This document shows positions 1 to 7,220 of a DNA stretch of 16,489 bases, piece by piece; the first letter of the stretch is position 1; every line of letters begins with the position of its first letter. Under the pieces are notes generated by a model. The model was not told the origin of the DNA. It did no database searches and saw nothing but the letters and a program-made list of their open reading frames with translations. The stretch spans positions 1-16,489 of the forward strand of contig JANWJM010000129.1 of assembly GCA_025449475.1 (NCBI GenBank). The letters run 5' to 3'. The DNA comes from Thermoactinomycetaceae bacterium. GTDB lineage: Bacteria; Bacillota; Bacilli; Thermoactinomycetales; Thermoactinomycetaceae. Made by a program: the position numbers and the translations under genes.

Positions 1-363
1 CATCATCTTTCGTGCCAGCATGGCAAGGATTTCAAGGTGTTTGTCCCCGGCGTCTTTTTCGGGAACAGCGATGGCAAAAATATATTGGGCTTTTTCGGTC
101 TCTGTCCACTCCATTTCATCTTTTAATTTGATAAAAACCAGAGAAGCTTGTTTTACGCCCTTGGACTTTGCATGTGGGATGGCAAATAAGTGTCCCAACG
201 CTGTAGGAGCGGACTCCTCTCGTTGGTGAAGATCTTGTAAAAACTGCTGACGATTGGATAAACGACCTTCTGCCTCCAAGAGATTGCAAACGCTTTCAAA
301 GATGGCGTGTTTATTCTCGAATGTTGCATTGATCTGTATCAAATGTGGATTAATGAGTTCCAT
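1..363 (-). CDS. PTS fructose-family EIIA component (partial, C-terminus off the left edge)
   Basis: This is the phosphoryl carrier that takes phosphate from HPr and passes it to the EIIB protein encoded just upstream. The frame opens with ATG at 363 and stays open to base 1, giving 121 residues of a domain that is usually about 150, so the C-terminus is missing. The block around residues 48-72 (REESAPTALG, then FAIPHAKS) is the typical fructose/mannitol EIIA active-site region. H64 in IPHAK is the expected phosphorylated histidine. A ribosome-binding site AAGGGGG lies 6 bases before the ATG. It is the last visible gene of the minus-strand PTS/mannosidase operon and starts 11 bases after the EIIC stop. 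The family call is firm; the sugar is inferred from the neighbours only. Confidence 0.9.
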   Translation of the reverse strand, partial: MELINPHLIQINATFENKHAIFESVCNLLEAEGRLSNRQQFLQDLHQREESAPTALGHLFAIPHAKSKGVKQASLVFIKLKDEMEWTETEKAQYIFAIAVPEKDAGDKHLEILAMLARKMM

Positions 364-374
364 CGGTTTCCCCC

Positions 375-1430
375 TTACGTTTGCTCCGAGGCTTCATTTC
401 TCATCAAAAAGCCAATCATAAAGGTAGAAACGAGTGTACCAATCACAAAGGATAAGATATACAAAGGAATGTTACTGGTGAGTGGGATCGTAAAGATGCC
501 ACCAATTGGAGCAGACATGGTAATTCCAAAGGCGGCTGTGAGAGCACCGGCTACTGCTGCACCCGTTATGATCGAAGGCAGAATCTGTTTCGGTTTCTGG
601 ATGACAAATGGGATGGCTCCTTCGGCGATATAGCTTGCTCCCATCACATAGGCCGCTTTTCCAGCTTCTTTTAAATTGTCGTTAAACTTTTTGGGAAACA
701 GGGTGGTAGCGAGGGCACAGCTAGTACTGATGGTCATTCCACTGCAAGCTGCAGAAGCCATTACGATGGTTGCGATCGATGAACCATCTGCAGCAGTGAG
801 GGAAGCTACCGAGAATAAATAGGCGGTCTTGTTAACAGGTCCACCCATGTCGAAGGCCAACATTCCACCAATTACCGCTCCGAGCAAAATCGAGCTTGTC
901 CCACTTAAATTTTTCAGCGCGGTTGTTAAGAACTGATTGAGTGGTTCCACGACTGCATTCACGGCAATCATGCCTAAAGCGGCAATAAGTAAACCGGCAA
1001 TGGGAAAGATGATCAAGGTTTTTGTTCCTTCGAAGGTTTTAGGAATTTTGCTCGTGGACTTCTTTATCCAGTAAATCACATATCCGGCTAGAAAACCCCC
1101 AATAAGGGCTCCGATAAAACCTGATCCTCCTTCTCGTGCCATCAAACCCACGACGATTCCAGGAAGGATCCCCGGACGATCCGCAATTGAATAGGCAATA
1201 TAACCAGCTAAGATGGGGAGCATTAGGGAAAAAGCGAATTGCCCAATTTCGAGTATCCAAGCCGACACTGGATTGGTCGAACCATACGTTTCGGTTCCGA
1301 CATTTCCCGCGTCAAACAAGAACGCAAGAGAGATAAATACTCCACCGGCAATCACAAAAGGCAGAAAGTAGGAAACACCTGTCATTACATGTCTGTAAAT
1401 TTCTGATCCTTTCCCTCTCGATCGAGACAT
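375..1430 (-). CDS. PTS fructose-family EIIC permease
   Basis: Membrane channel of a fructose-family PTS, which moves the sugar across the membrane while EIIB phosphorylates it. The protein has 351 residues with many hydrophobic segments. It carries the family signatures AFDMGGPVNKTAY (residues 192-204) and AEGAIPF (269-275). I start it at ATG 1430 because GGAGGG lies 7-8 bases upstream. An in-frame ATG at 1445 lacks a ribosome-binding site and itself overlaps the GGAGGG. EIIA, EIIB and EIIC are separate proteins here, whereas E. coli MngA and FruA-type permeases fuse these domains. It lies 41 bases after the EIIB stop in the same operon. Substrate specificity cannot be read from the sequence. 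The adjacent GH38 mannosidase and mannose-6-phosphate isomerase suggest a mannosylated compound such as 2-O-mannosylglycerate. Confidence 0.9.
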   Translation of the reverse strand: MSRSRGKGSEIYRHVMTGVSYFLPFVIAGGVFISLAFLFDAGNVGTETYGSTNPVSAWILEIGQFAFSLMLPILAGYIAYSIADRPGILPGIVVGLMAREGGSGFIGALIGGFLAGYVIYWIKKSTSKIPKTFEGTKTLIIFPIAGLLIAALGMIAVNAVVEPLNQFLTTALKNLSGTSSILLGAVIGGMLAFDMGGPVNKTAYLFSVASLTAADGSSIATIVMASAACSGMTISTSCALATTLFPKKFNDNLKEAGKAAYVMGASYIAEGAIPFVIQKPKQILPSIITGAAVAGALTAAFGITMSAPIGGIFTIPLTSNIPLYILSFVIGTLVSTFMIGFLMRNEASEQT

Positions 1431-1471
1431 CTTGTTTCCCTCCATTCAGTAAATGTTGCTTTCATATCCAT

Positions 1472-1789
1472 TCAGTACGGTTTAAGCTCTCCATTTTTAA
1501 TTTTCGTCATGATTTGATCCGCCTTTCGAATCGCATCCCCGACAGAGACTTCAATTAAAGGTTTCCCACGGAATCGTTCCATTTCCACATTGGTATCGGC
1601 TGCAATGATCACAGCAACAGCTTCCTCAATATCCTGGTCGGTGAGCGCGTTTTCAATCCCTGCAGCGCCATTCGTCTCCATTTTGATTTCATATCCATAT
1701 TTTTTTGCAGCACGTTCAATGCTTTCAGCAGCAATATAGGTGTGGGCCACGCCTGCTGGGCAGGCGGTGACGCCGACAATTTTTTTCAT
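1472..1789 (-). CDS. PTS fructose-family EIIB component
   Basis: Cytoplasmic 105-residue EIIB protein that receives phosphate from EIIA and transfers it to the incoming sugar. C10 in the motif ACPAGVAHTY is the expected phosphocysteine; most relatives have CPTGIAHT at this place. The downstream block METNGAAGIENALT matches the fructose-type EIIB substrate/EIIA contact region. The length is normal for a single-domain IIB. The start ATG 1789 has AAGGGGGG 7 bases upstream. The gene begins 14 bases after the mannosidase stop, so the two are surely co-transcribed. Confidence in the family is high; the sugar is inferred from context. Confidence 0.92.
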   Translation of the reverse strand: MKKIVGVTACPAGVAHTYIAAESIERAAKKYGYEIKMETNGAAGIENALTDQDIEEAVAVIIAADTNVEMERFRGKPLIEVSVGDAIRKADQIMTKIKNGELKPY

Positions 1790-1803
1790 TGATTTTCCCC
1801 CCC

Positions 1804-4515
1804 TTAAAGACTCACAATTTTAATATTTCGCAGCTCTCCGGGCTTCAATACGTCCAACTCTGGCGATGTTTGTTCAAGCTCAGTTTCCAGGAGAGTGGTC
1901 GTATACAGTTCTGCCTGTTCCAAGTTGAGATTCAGAGTTCCTGCTTGAACTTCTTTCTTTTCGTTATTGTAAATGCGAAGGATATAGCCTGATTGATCCG
2001 CCGATTTAACAACCGTTCCAAAAGCTCCCTCACTATCCTTCAATGACAGGAAGTGATAGTGTTCGGGAACAAAGAAAGGAAGTGGGTTGGTTGGGAAGTA
2101 AGAGATCGCATGCACTGCTTTGTCAAAGGGTTGATTTTGATAATAAATGATATCAGTTGCATATTTGATATAATCATTCATAATTCGGTTGGCATCGAAG
2201 TGCTCATAGAAAGAGATCCCAATCTCAAACGTGATTTCTCCAATCAACTGACTCTCGGGTGTCTCAAAAATTTTATAATCCAATCCACTGGGACGACCAG
2301 GTCGGCGATTTAAGTCCGGAAGCCCCAAATGCCCCACGGAACGAAAGATGGTTAACGCGATATCTTTTTTTCCATCGCCGATAAACTCGTATTCTTTGAC
2401 GCTTCGGGTAAAGGCAGTCAGGACGTATTCATCCCCAACGGCAGATACATGATTTAGTAGAGGGTTGGTGGGGCTGGGTTCCTCAAACCAATTTTCTTCC
2501 TTCCAGACCTTTAACCCCTCAGGTTCGGTTTCGCGTCGAATATATCCATATTGTGTCCCTGCATAGGAATAAGAATTGGCAAAATCGGTTGAGAAAACAA
2601 TACGGACTCGATGGTTTTTGGATTCATTTTGAAAAGATCCTTTTAGTTCGATCACATCATGATCTTCACGCAACCGAATCGTTAACGTATATTTCAAAGT
2701 GGAATCCAAATTTTTCTGGCTTCGATGTTCAAGATCGGATGGGATATCAAATTGTCCGTTTAATGTCATCTCGCTGATTCCTTCCGCATTGTAAGCGGAG
2801 CAACTGGCGGTTTCAAAGTAGTGGTGGATGATCATATCTTCATCGGGATAGGAATAATCATAGTTATCTCCTTCATCTCCCGATTCATCAATGTAGATTG
2901 CTCGATCAAATGTTTTTCCTAGTTTTTTATCGGTAATTCGAATGCCATTATCCATCAGTTCAATGCGATAGCGGCTGTTTTCGATCGAACGGTTGGAAGG
3001 AGAGATATAGTTTTTGTTGGTAGCGTTTTCATGATCGTGAACATAAATCGTCTGGTAAGAAATCCCTTGAAATCCTTTTAGCTGCACAATCACCGTCGTT
3101 TTATAGAAATACTGATCCTCTTGCAGCAGGACTGGATCTTTTCTCAATACCCCGCCGTACTGTCTTTCTTGTTTGACAATGGTGTAAGGAAGTTCCTCTC
3201 CATTTTGAACCAATTTAAAGTCTTTACTCCGTGTATAAACGTCTAACTCTAGCTCTACATCCCGTTCATAGGGAAGCGTATGATAGACAACCAATGGCAT
3301 GATATTTTTCTGATTCGTTGGAAGCGAAAGAGCAATGATTTTCATCAGATAGACTTTGGTTGCTTGTGCGATATTTAGTGCATTATTGCTTTCGACTTTG
3401 ATATATTCATTGGTCTCATCAGTCAAGGTCGCCGATGAGTGTGTTTGGCATTTGATCAGTGTCTCCCATGCTTTATCAATAATTCCTTGATCATATGTGA
3501 CTCCCAAACGGTCGAGCATGGACATTAAGGGTTGTACCTCAAAAGTAAGGATGCGTTCGGCTTGATCTTGTAGTGTCTTAATGTCTGAACGAGCTGAGAA
3601 GATCGATTTGTGTACTCGGTGGTATTGTGTGGAAAAAAGTTCGCTGCGATGTGTTTTGAGATTTTCTCCTTTTTCTCTAATTTTTTGCATATACTCTTCC
3701 CAGGTTGTTAGCTGAAACTCAAATTCATCAGACTCCTGATTATACTTTTGGATGAGTTCATCAATATTTAAGATTGCAGGATTTTGATCAAATCCCAAAG
3801 GAAAGACGAATTCTCCTTTGATTGTAGACTTTTCTAATAATCGCTCAATCAAGGACTTTACATCGATTTTGTTGTAGTCCACTGCTTGATCGGAGAAGAG
3901 GGTTCCATCCTTGAAAGCATAAGTTCCATACCCATATCCTGAAAGCATGGTGCAAACTAAAATGCGGCTACCATCATTCGATTCCATCCAAAATTCACTA
4001 CCTAAGCCATATTCATCACCTACCCCACGTTTAATCACAAAATCGTAAATGCCCATTTGATTAAAAATTTTGGGGAAATCCTGCGAGTGACCAAAAGAAT
4101 CGGGCAAATAGGCGATTTTAGATACACCCCCGAGTCGATTGGCTTGGGTGATTCCGAGCCGTAAATTATTAATGACCGATTCGCCACTTGAAATAAAACA
4201 ATCCAATTGCGAGTGAAATGGTCCAATAAACAATTTCCCCGCTTTGACCCATTTCTCGATGCGTTTGCGATCCTCAGGATGAAGCTCGAGATACTCATCA
4301 ATCGCTGCAGTTTGACCATCTAGGAAAAAGTTTTTGACGAGACCTTTCTCGAATGCATCCAGCAGCTCTTTCATATTGTAAGAAAACTGCACCATGGCAT
4401 CTTGTGCCGTAAAATACCAGATCGGATCCCAATGTGTGTGATGAATACAATTGGCAATTTTTTTGGTTTTGATATGGATCAACCTCCTTTTACTCTCAAG
4501 GATTGATATTATCAT
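1804..4515 (-). CDS. mngB: GH38 alpha-mannosidase, MngB-like
   Basis: Family 38 glycoside hydrolase of about 890-903 residues. It probably acts in the cytoplasm (no signal peptide) on the PTS-phosphorylated mannoside, releasing mannose-6-phosphate. Visible GH38 motifs, numbered from the ATG at 4515, are HTHWDPIW (H28 and D30 as zinc ligands), IGPFHSQLD (97-105), LPDSFGHS with nucleophile D139, and QTHSS with H359 as the probable fourth zinc ligand. Most relatives have His-Asp at that last site; here it is His-Ser. The start is uncertain. ATG 4515 is the only in-frame ATG ahead of the catalytic core, but it has no ribosome-binding site and overlaps a promoter -10. A near-perfect AAAGGAGG lies at 4483-4490, and the best-spaced in-frame codon after it is ATC at 4473, or TTG at 4482 with no spacing. 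The span given is therefore the maximal frame. It follows the 577-aa isomerase gene and precedes the PTS genes. Confidence 0.9.
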   Translation of the reverse strand: MIISILESKRRLIHIKTKKIANCIHHTHWDPIWYFTAQDAMVQFSYNMKELLDAFEKGLVKNFFLDGQTAAIDEYLELHPEDRKRIEKWVKAGKLFIGPFHSQLDCFISSGESVINNLRLGITQANRLGGVSKIAYLPDSFGHSQDFPKIFNQMGIYDFVIKRGVGDEYGLGSEFWMESNDGSRILVCTMLSGYGYGTYAFKDGTLFSDQAVDYNKIDVKSLIERLLEKSTIKGEFVFPLGFDQNPAILNIDELIQKYNQESDEFEFQLTTWEEYMQKIREKGENLKTHRSELFSTQYHRVHKSIFSARSDIKTLQDQAERILTFEVQPLMSMLDRLGVTYDQGIIDKAWETLIKCQTHSSATLTDETNEYIKVESNNALNIAQATKVYLMKIIALSLPTNQKNIMPLVVYHTLPYERDVELELDVYTRSKDFKLVQNGEELPYTIVKQERQYGGVLRKDPVLLQEDQYFYKTTVIVQLKGFQGISYQTIYVHDHENATNKNYISPSNRSIENSRYRIELMDNGIRITDKKLGKTFDRAIYIDESGDEGDNYDYSYPDEDMIIHHYFETASCSAYNAEGISEMTLNGQFDIPSDLEHRSQKNLDSTLKYTLTIRLREDHDVIELKGSFQNESKNHRVRIVFSTDFANSYSYAGTQYGYIRRETEPEGLKVWKEENWFEEPSPTNPLLNHVSAVGDEYVLTAFTRSVKEYEFIGDGKKDIALTIFRSVGHLGLPDLNRRPGRPSGLDYKIFETPESQLIGEITFEIGISFYEHFDANRIMNDYIKYATDIIYYQNQPFDKAVHAISYFPTNPLPFFVPEHYHFLSLKDSEGAFGTVVKSADQSGYILRIYNNEKKEVQAGTLNLNLEQAELYTTTLLETELEQTSPELDVLKPGELRNIKIVSL

Positions 4516-4543
4516 TATAACATTATGATGTTATACCAATCAA
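4514..4543 (-). promoter_or_regulatory. Possible internal promoter for the mannosidase-PTS genes
   Basis: On the minus strand TTGATT (4538-4543) and TATAAT (4514-4519) are separated by 18 bases, in the 42-base gap between the isomerase stop and the mannosidase frame. The -10 includes the nominal ATG of the mannosidase, which argues that translation starts further downstream. This is seen in the sequence only; activity is not shown. Confidence 0.4.
4516..4535. promoter_or_regulatory. Palindrome TATAACAT-N4-ATGTTATA, possible GntR operator
   Basis: Perfect 8-base arms with a TATG centre lie immediately before the mannosidase and overlap its putative promoter. The minus-strand 13-mer TGTTATAATGATA (4510-4522) also occurs exactly at 6434-6446 in the operator of the gntR promoter, which suggests the same repressor binds here. 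The half-sites face outward, unlike the GTTATA-N4-TATAAC sites near 6309 and 6435, so the binding mode would differ. Confidence 0.45.
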
Positions 4544-4557
4544 TTTCTAATTTACGT

Positions 4558-6291
4558 TTATCGAATAAATGCTTTGATCGTTGCAATCTCTTCACCCGCA
4601 CTTGGGCCATGGGGGGCGATAATATATTTTTTGACTTGTTCGGGAATAATAAAGGTCTCTCCATAGTGAACCACAAAGGGTTCAAAGGATCCATCGATGC
4701 TCTTTATAACCGCTTCTTCTCCCTCTACAAGATTTAATACATTGACACTTCCATGGGTTTGATGGACGACCTCTTTGGTAAACCAATGGCGTCTTGTTTC
4801 GATCGGTTCTCGAATGTGTAATCCTGTCCGTTCTTCGCGCCATCCATCTCCTTCGTCAATGATTTCAATGGGATTACAAAGTTCTCTTTCGACCCATTCT
4901 TCATCGCGATCCATCTGTATATTGTGTTTCCCATGATTCAAATGAATCGGTCGTGGCAACCCATTTAAGTCCAGTCTCCCCCAATCCCAAAGTTTGAATG
5001 TAAACCGATTGGGTGTGGAACTGATTTCTAAAACGACACAATCTTTCCCGCTGGAATGAACGGTGCCCGCAGGGATGGAATAGTGATCATGTTTTTTGAC
5101 TTTTCTTCGGTAAATGTACTTTTCATCCGGAAAAGGGTTGTCTCCTTGCTGGGCTTTTTCAAGATCTCGGATCAAATCTTCCTTTTTGACTCCTTTTTTC
5201 AGTCCGAGATAGACGACGGCATCGTCTTTTGCTTCCATCACATAGTAACTTTCATCCTGTGTATAATGAAGCCCGAATGTCTCCTGCGCATATTCGACTA
5301 ACGGGTGGACTTGCAAGCTGAGATTCCCACCATCCATCGTATCCAGATAATCAAAGCGAATGGGAAACTCGGTTCCGTATCTACCATAAACTTTTTCTCC
5401 CAACAGGGCGATCGGTCGTTGATGAACAACATCGATGGCTGGAACCTCCACGCGCGTTCCGTGAAAATTTAGATAGAGGCTATTTTCCTCCGGGACGCCA
5501 TCAAAGCACCAGGCCAAATTGATTTCATCTTTCTTGACTTGAAATTGTTCTTGCATCCATTTTCCTCCCCAGACACCAGGGACAAAAAAGGGAACAAGCC
5601 GGAAAGGAGCTTGGACAATTTGGGTTAATGCCTCTTGATAGGCTGAACCAGAGATCATTTTTGGATCATCACTTTGATTGACGTCCAGCCAATAATCGAT
5701 ATGATCGAAGATTTTTTTCTTTAATCGATCAGCGACCCGCCACTCGAAAAAATAGGCTCGTTTGATTTTACGAAGAGCTTCTTCCTTGCCATTATCTGCT
5801 TTCCAATTTGTGACGGTTTTTCTTTCAAATCGATTGAGCATTTCCCAGCGCGATAGATTTGCATAAATGAAAAGATCGGGCTGTTGAATCAATGAAGCAC
5901 CGACACCATAGATCACAATGCGTTTTCCGCTTTGTTGATCGATTTGCTCTTTAATTTTTGCAAGCATCGCTGCATCGATAAAGTCTTCAAGACGATGATG
6001 GCTAAAGACGCCAAAGACGCGATCGTCTGTAAGATGGTGTTGAATCATCTTGGTAACTTTTTCGTTGGAATAGAAGACATCATTTGCGTGAATGATCAAA
6101 TCAGGATCTAGTTTTAAAATGAGATGGTTCAACAACATGGTTTCATTTGTTCCAGGGTAGCACTCAATGGTCGTTATTCGAGCATGGCGATGATGGATTT
6201 CTTGATTGATTTTGGTAGCGATCTCTTCAAACCCTTGATAAGCGATCCAATCCCCCTGGATATTGATCTCTGGGTATGGATCATAAGCCAT
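4558..6291 (-). CDS. manA: Class I mannose-6-phosphate isomerase with N-terminal kinase-like domain
   Basis: Bifunctional-looking protein of 577 residues, against about 315 for ordinary ManA. Residues from about 230 to the end form the cupin-type isomerase that interconverts mannose-6-phosphate and fructose-6-phosphate. Zinc-site motifs are SLQVHP (Q327, H329), DESYYVME (E348) and PAGTVHS (H412), followed by the RFTFKLWDWGR block near residue 430. Residues 1-200 resemble a uridine-kinase-type P-loop fold: a position where GxxGxGKT is expected reads CYPGTNETML (44-53, no lysine), followed by NDVFYS (70-75) and a DLFIYANLSRWEMLNRFERK-like kinase segment (139-158). The nucleotide-binding loop looks degenerate, so this domain may be structural or regulatory. 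The ATG at 6291 has AGGAGGGGG about 6-8 bases upstream. It is the first gene of the operon and sits directly under the GntR-type operators. Confidence 0.9.
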   Translation of the reverse strand: MAYDPYPEINIQGDWIAYQGFEEIATKINQEIHHRHARITTIECYPGTNETMLLNHLILKLDPDLIIHANDVFYSNEKVTKMIQHHLTDDRVFGVFSHHRLEDFIDAAMLAKIKEQIDQQSGKRIVIYGVGASLIQQPDLFIYANLSRWEMLNRFERKTVTNWKADNGKEEALRKIKRAYFFEWRVADRLKKKIFDHIDYWLDVNQSDDPKMISGSAYQEALTQIVQAPFRLVPFFVPGVWGGKWMQEQFQVKKDEINLAWCFDGVPEENSLYLNFHGTRVEVPAIDVVHQRPIALLGEKVYGRYGTEFPIRFDYLDTMDGGNLSLQVHPLVEYAQETFGLHYTQDESYYVMEAKDDAVVYLGLKKGVKKEDLIRDLEKAQQGDNPFPDEKYIYRRKVKKHDHYSIPAGTVHSSGKDCVVLEISSTPNRFTFKLWDWGRLDLNGLPRPIHLNHGKHNIQMDRDEEWVERELCNPIEIIDEGDGWREERTGLHIREPIETRRHWFTKEVVHQTHGSVNVLNLVEGEEAVIKSIDGSFEPFVVHYGETFIIPEQVKKYIIAPHGPSAGEEIATIKAFIR

Positions 6292-6308
6292 GATTTCCCC
6301 CTCCTATC

Positions 6309-6332
6309 GTTATATTATTATAACTTTATAAC
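6309..6332. promoter_or_regulatory. Two overlapping GntR-type operators for the isomerase-mannosidase-PTS operon
   Basis: GTTATA-TTAT-TATAAC (6309-6324) is a perfect inverted repeat. On the minus strand a second site, GTTATA-AAGT-TATAAT (6332 to 6317), overlaps it with one mismatch. They lie just downstream of the -10 of the minus-strand promoter, about +1 to +20, where a bound repressor would block transcription. The spacing and arms match the site at 6435-6450. Confidence 0.65.
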
Positions 6333-6335
6333 AAT

Positions 6336-6364
6336 ATAATAGCAGCGGCGAGGGGTTTTGCCAA
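6336..6364 (-). promoter_or_regulatory. SigA-type promoter of the mannoside operon
   Basis: On the minus strand TTGGCA (6359-6364), 17 bases, then TATTAT (6336-6341). Transcription would start near 6329, inside the operator cluster and about 38 bases before the isomerase ATG. Confidence 0.6.
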
Positions 6365-6412
6365 TACATTTTTTGAAAATATTTCAGGTTGCTCACCCGA
6401 ATCGGTTTGATC

Positions 6413-6442
6413 TTGTATCGTTTACAAGCATTGTGTTATAAT
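6413..6442 (+). promoter_or_regulatory. Probable gntR promoter
   Basis: TTGTAT (6413-6418), 18 bases, then a perfect TATAAT (6437-6442). The -10 lies inside the operator palindrome at 6435-6450, which fits autorepression. The -35 is only a partial match. Confidence 0.45.
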
Positions 6443-6450
6443 GATATAAC
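6435..6450. promoter_or_regulatory. GntR-type operator GTTATA-N4-TATAAC
   Basis: GTTATA-ATGA-TATAAC is a perfect inverted repeat with the same arms and spacer length as the site at 6309-6324. It overlaps the -10 of the gntR promoter and lies 32 bases before the likely TTG start. Binding of the encoded GntR/UTRA protein is inferred from position and repetition. Confidence 0.65.
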
Positions 6451-6481
6451 AATGAAAGGCAGGATACAGGGGGTTTCGTCA

Positions 6482-7195
6482 TTGAGCAATATTCCTCTCT
6501 ATGTTCAGATTGCTGAACATTTAAGAGACAATATAAAAGTTGGGAAATGGAAGGAAGGAGAGAAGATTCCCACCGAAAAAGATTTGTGTGATATTTATAA
6601 TGTCAGCCGGATTACGATTCGAAAAGCGATCGATGAATTAGTCAAGGAAAAACTTCTTTATCGAGAACGCCCCAAAGGAACCTTTGTCACCCCGTTTGAA
6701 GATACTTCTGATAACTTCACACTGGTGAAAGGATTCACCGAAGAAATGAAGGAAAAGGGCAAACAGGCTCGGACGCTGGATGTTAAATTAGAAATTGCAC
6801 CAGCGAATAAAAAGTTGGCATTGTATCTCAACGCGGACATCGGTGACAAAATATTGATCATGCGCCGAATTCGTGGAGATGATGAGAAAGCTTTTGCTTA
6901 TTTCGTCACTCATATCAAATACGAAGAAAAATTCTCTTTAGATCCAGATGATTATTACGGTTCTTTTTACGCATATTTAAATCAGCTTGGCATTAGTGTG
7001 GATCAGGAAAGAGAAGTCGTAGAAGCGATCTTGCCAGATCAAAAGGTGAGAGAGGCCTTAAAAATTGATGAAAATACACCCGTTCTCAAAAGAACTCGAT
7101 TCACTTCATGCAAGAGGGAAGATTTTTACGAATACACCGAGTGTTTTTATGTAGGTCATTTATATAAATATTATTTGGATTTTTCCCACAGCTAG
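6482..7195 (+). CDS. GntR/UTRA-family transcriptional repressor (MngR/ManR type)
   Basis: DNA-binding regulator of 237 residues, the usual size for the HutC/UTRA subfamily. The winged helix-turn-helix is at about residues 5-70: PLYVQIAEHLRDNIKVGKW, then KIPTEKDLCDIYNVSRITIR. The UTRA effector-binding domain follows from about residue 80 to the end. I chose TTG 6482 because AGGGGG lies 8 bases upstream and it gives the family's typical N-terminus. Earlier in-frame ATGs at 6389 and 6452 would either run through the promoter and operator or lack a ribosome-binding site. It is divergent from the isomerase-mannosidase-PTS operon and upstream of manA. UTRA regulators commonly sense a phosphorylated sugar, so the inducer may be the phosphorylated mannoside; this is inference. 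Confidence 0.9.
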   Translation: MSNIPLYVQIAEHLRDNIKVGKWKEGEKIPTEKDLCDIYNVSRITIRKAIDELVKEKLLYRERPKGTFVTPFEDTSDNFTLVKGFTEEMKEKGKQARTLDVKLEIAPANKKLALYLNADIGDKILIMRRIRGDDEKAFAYFVTHIKYEEKFSLDPDDYYGSFYAYLNQLGISVDQEREVVEAILPDQKVREALKIDENTPVLKRTRFTSCKREDFYEYTECFYVGHLYKYYLDFSHS

Positions 7196-7220
7196 AGAAA
7201 AAAAGGGGTGTGGATGACTG

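Noticed and set aside
307..633. 108-aa plus-strand frame over the EIIA/EIIC junction
   Set aside because: Antisense shadow of two well-supported PTS genes; no ribosome-binding site.
6389..6481. Upstream extension of the GntR protein from ATG 6389
   Set aside because: It would place translation across the promoter -10 and operator (6435-6450); TTG 6482 has a ribosome-binding site and gives the family's normal N-terminus.
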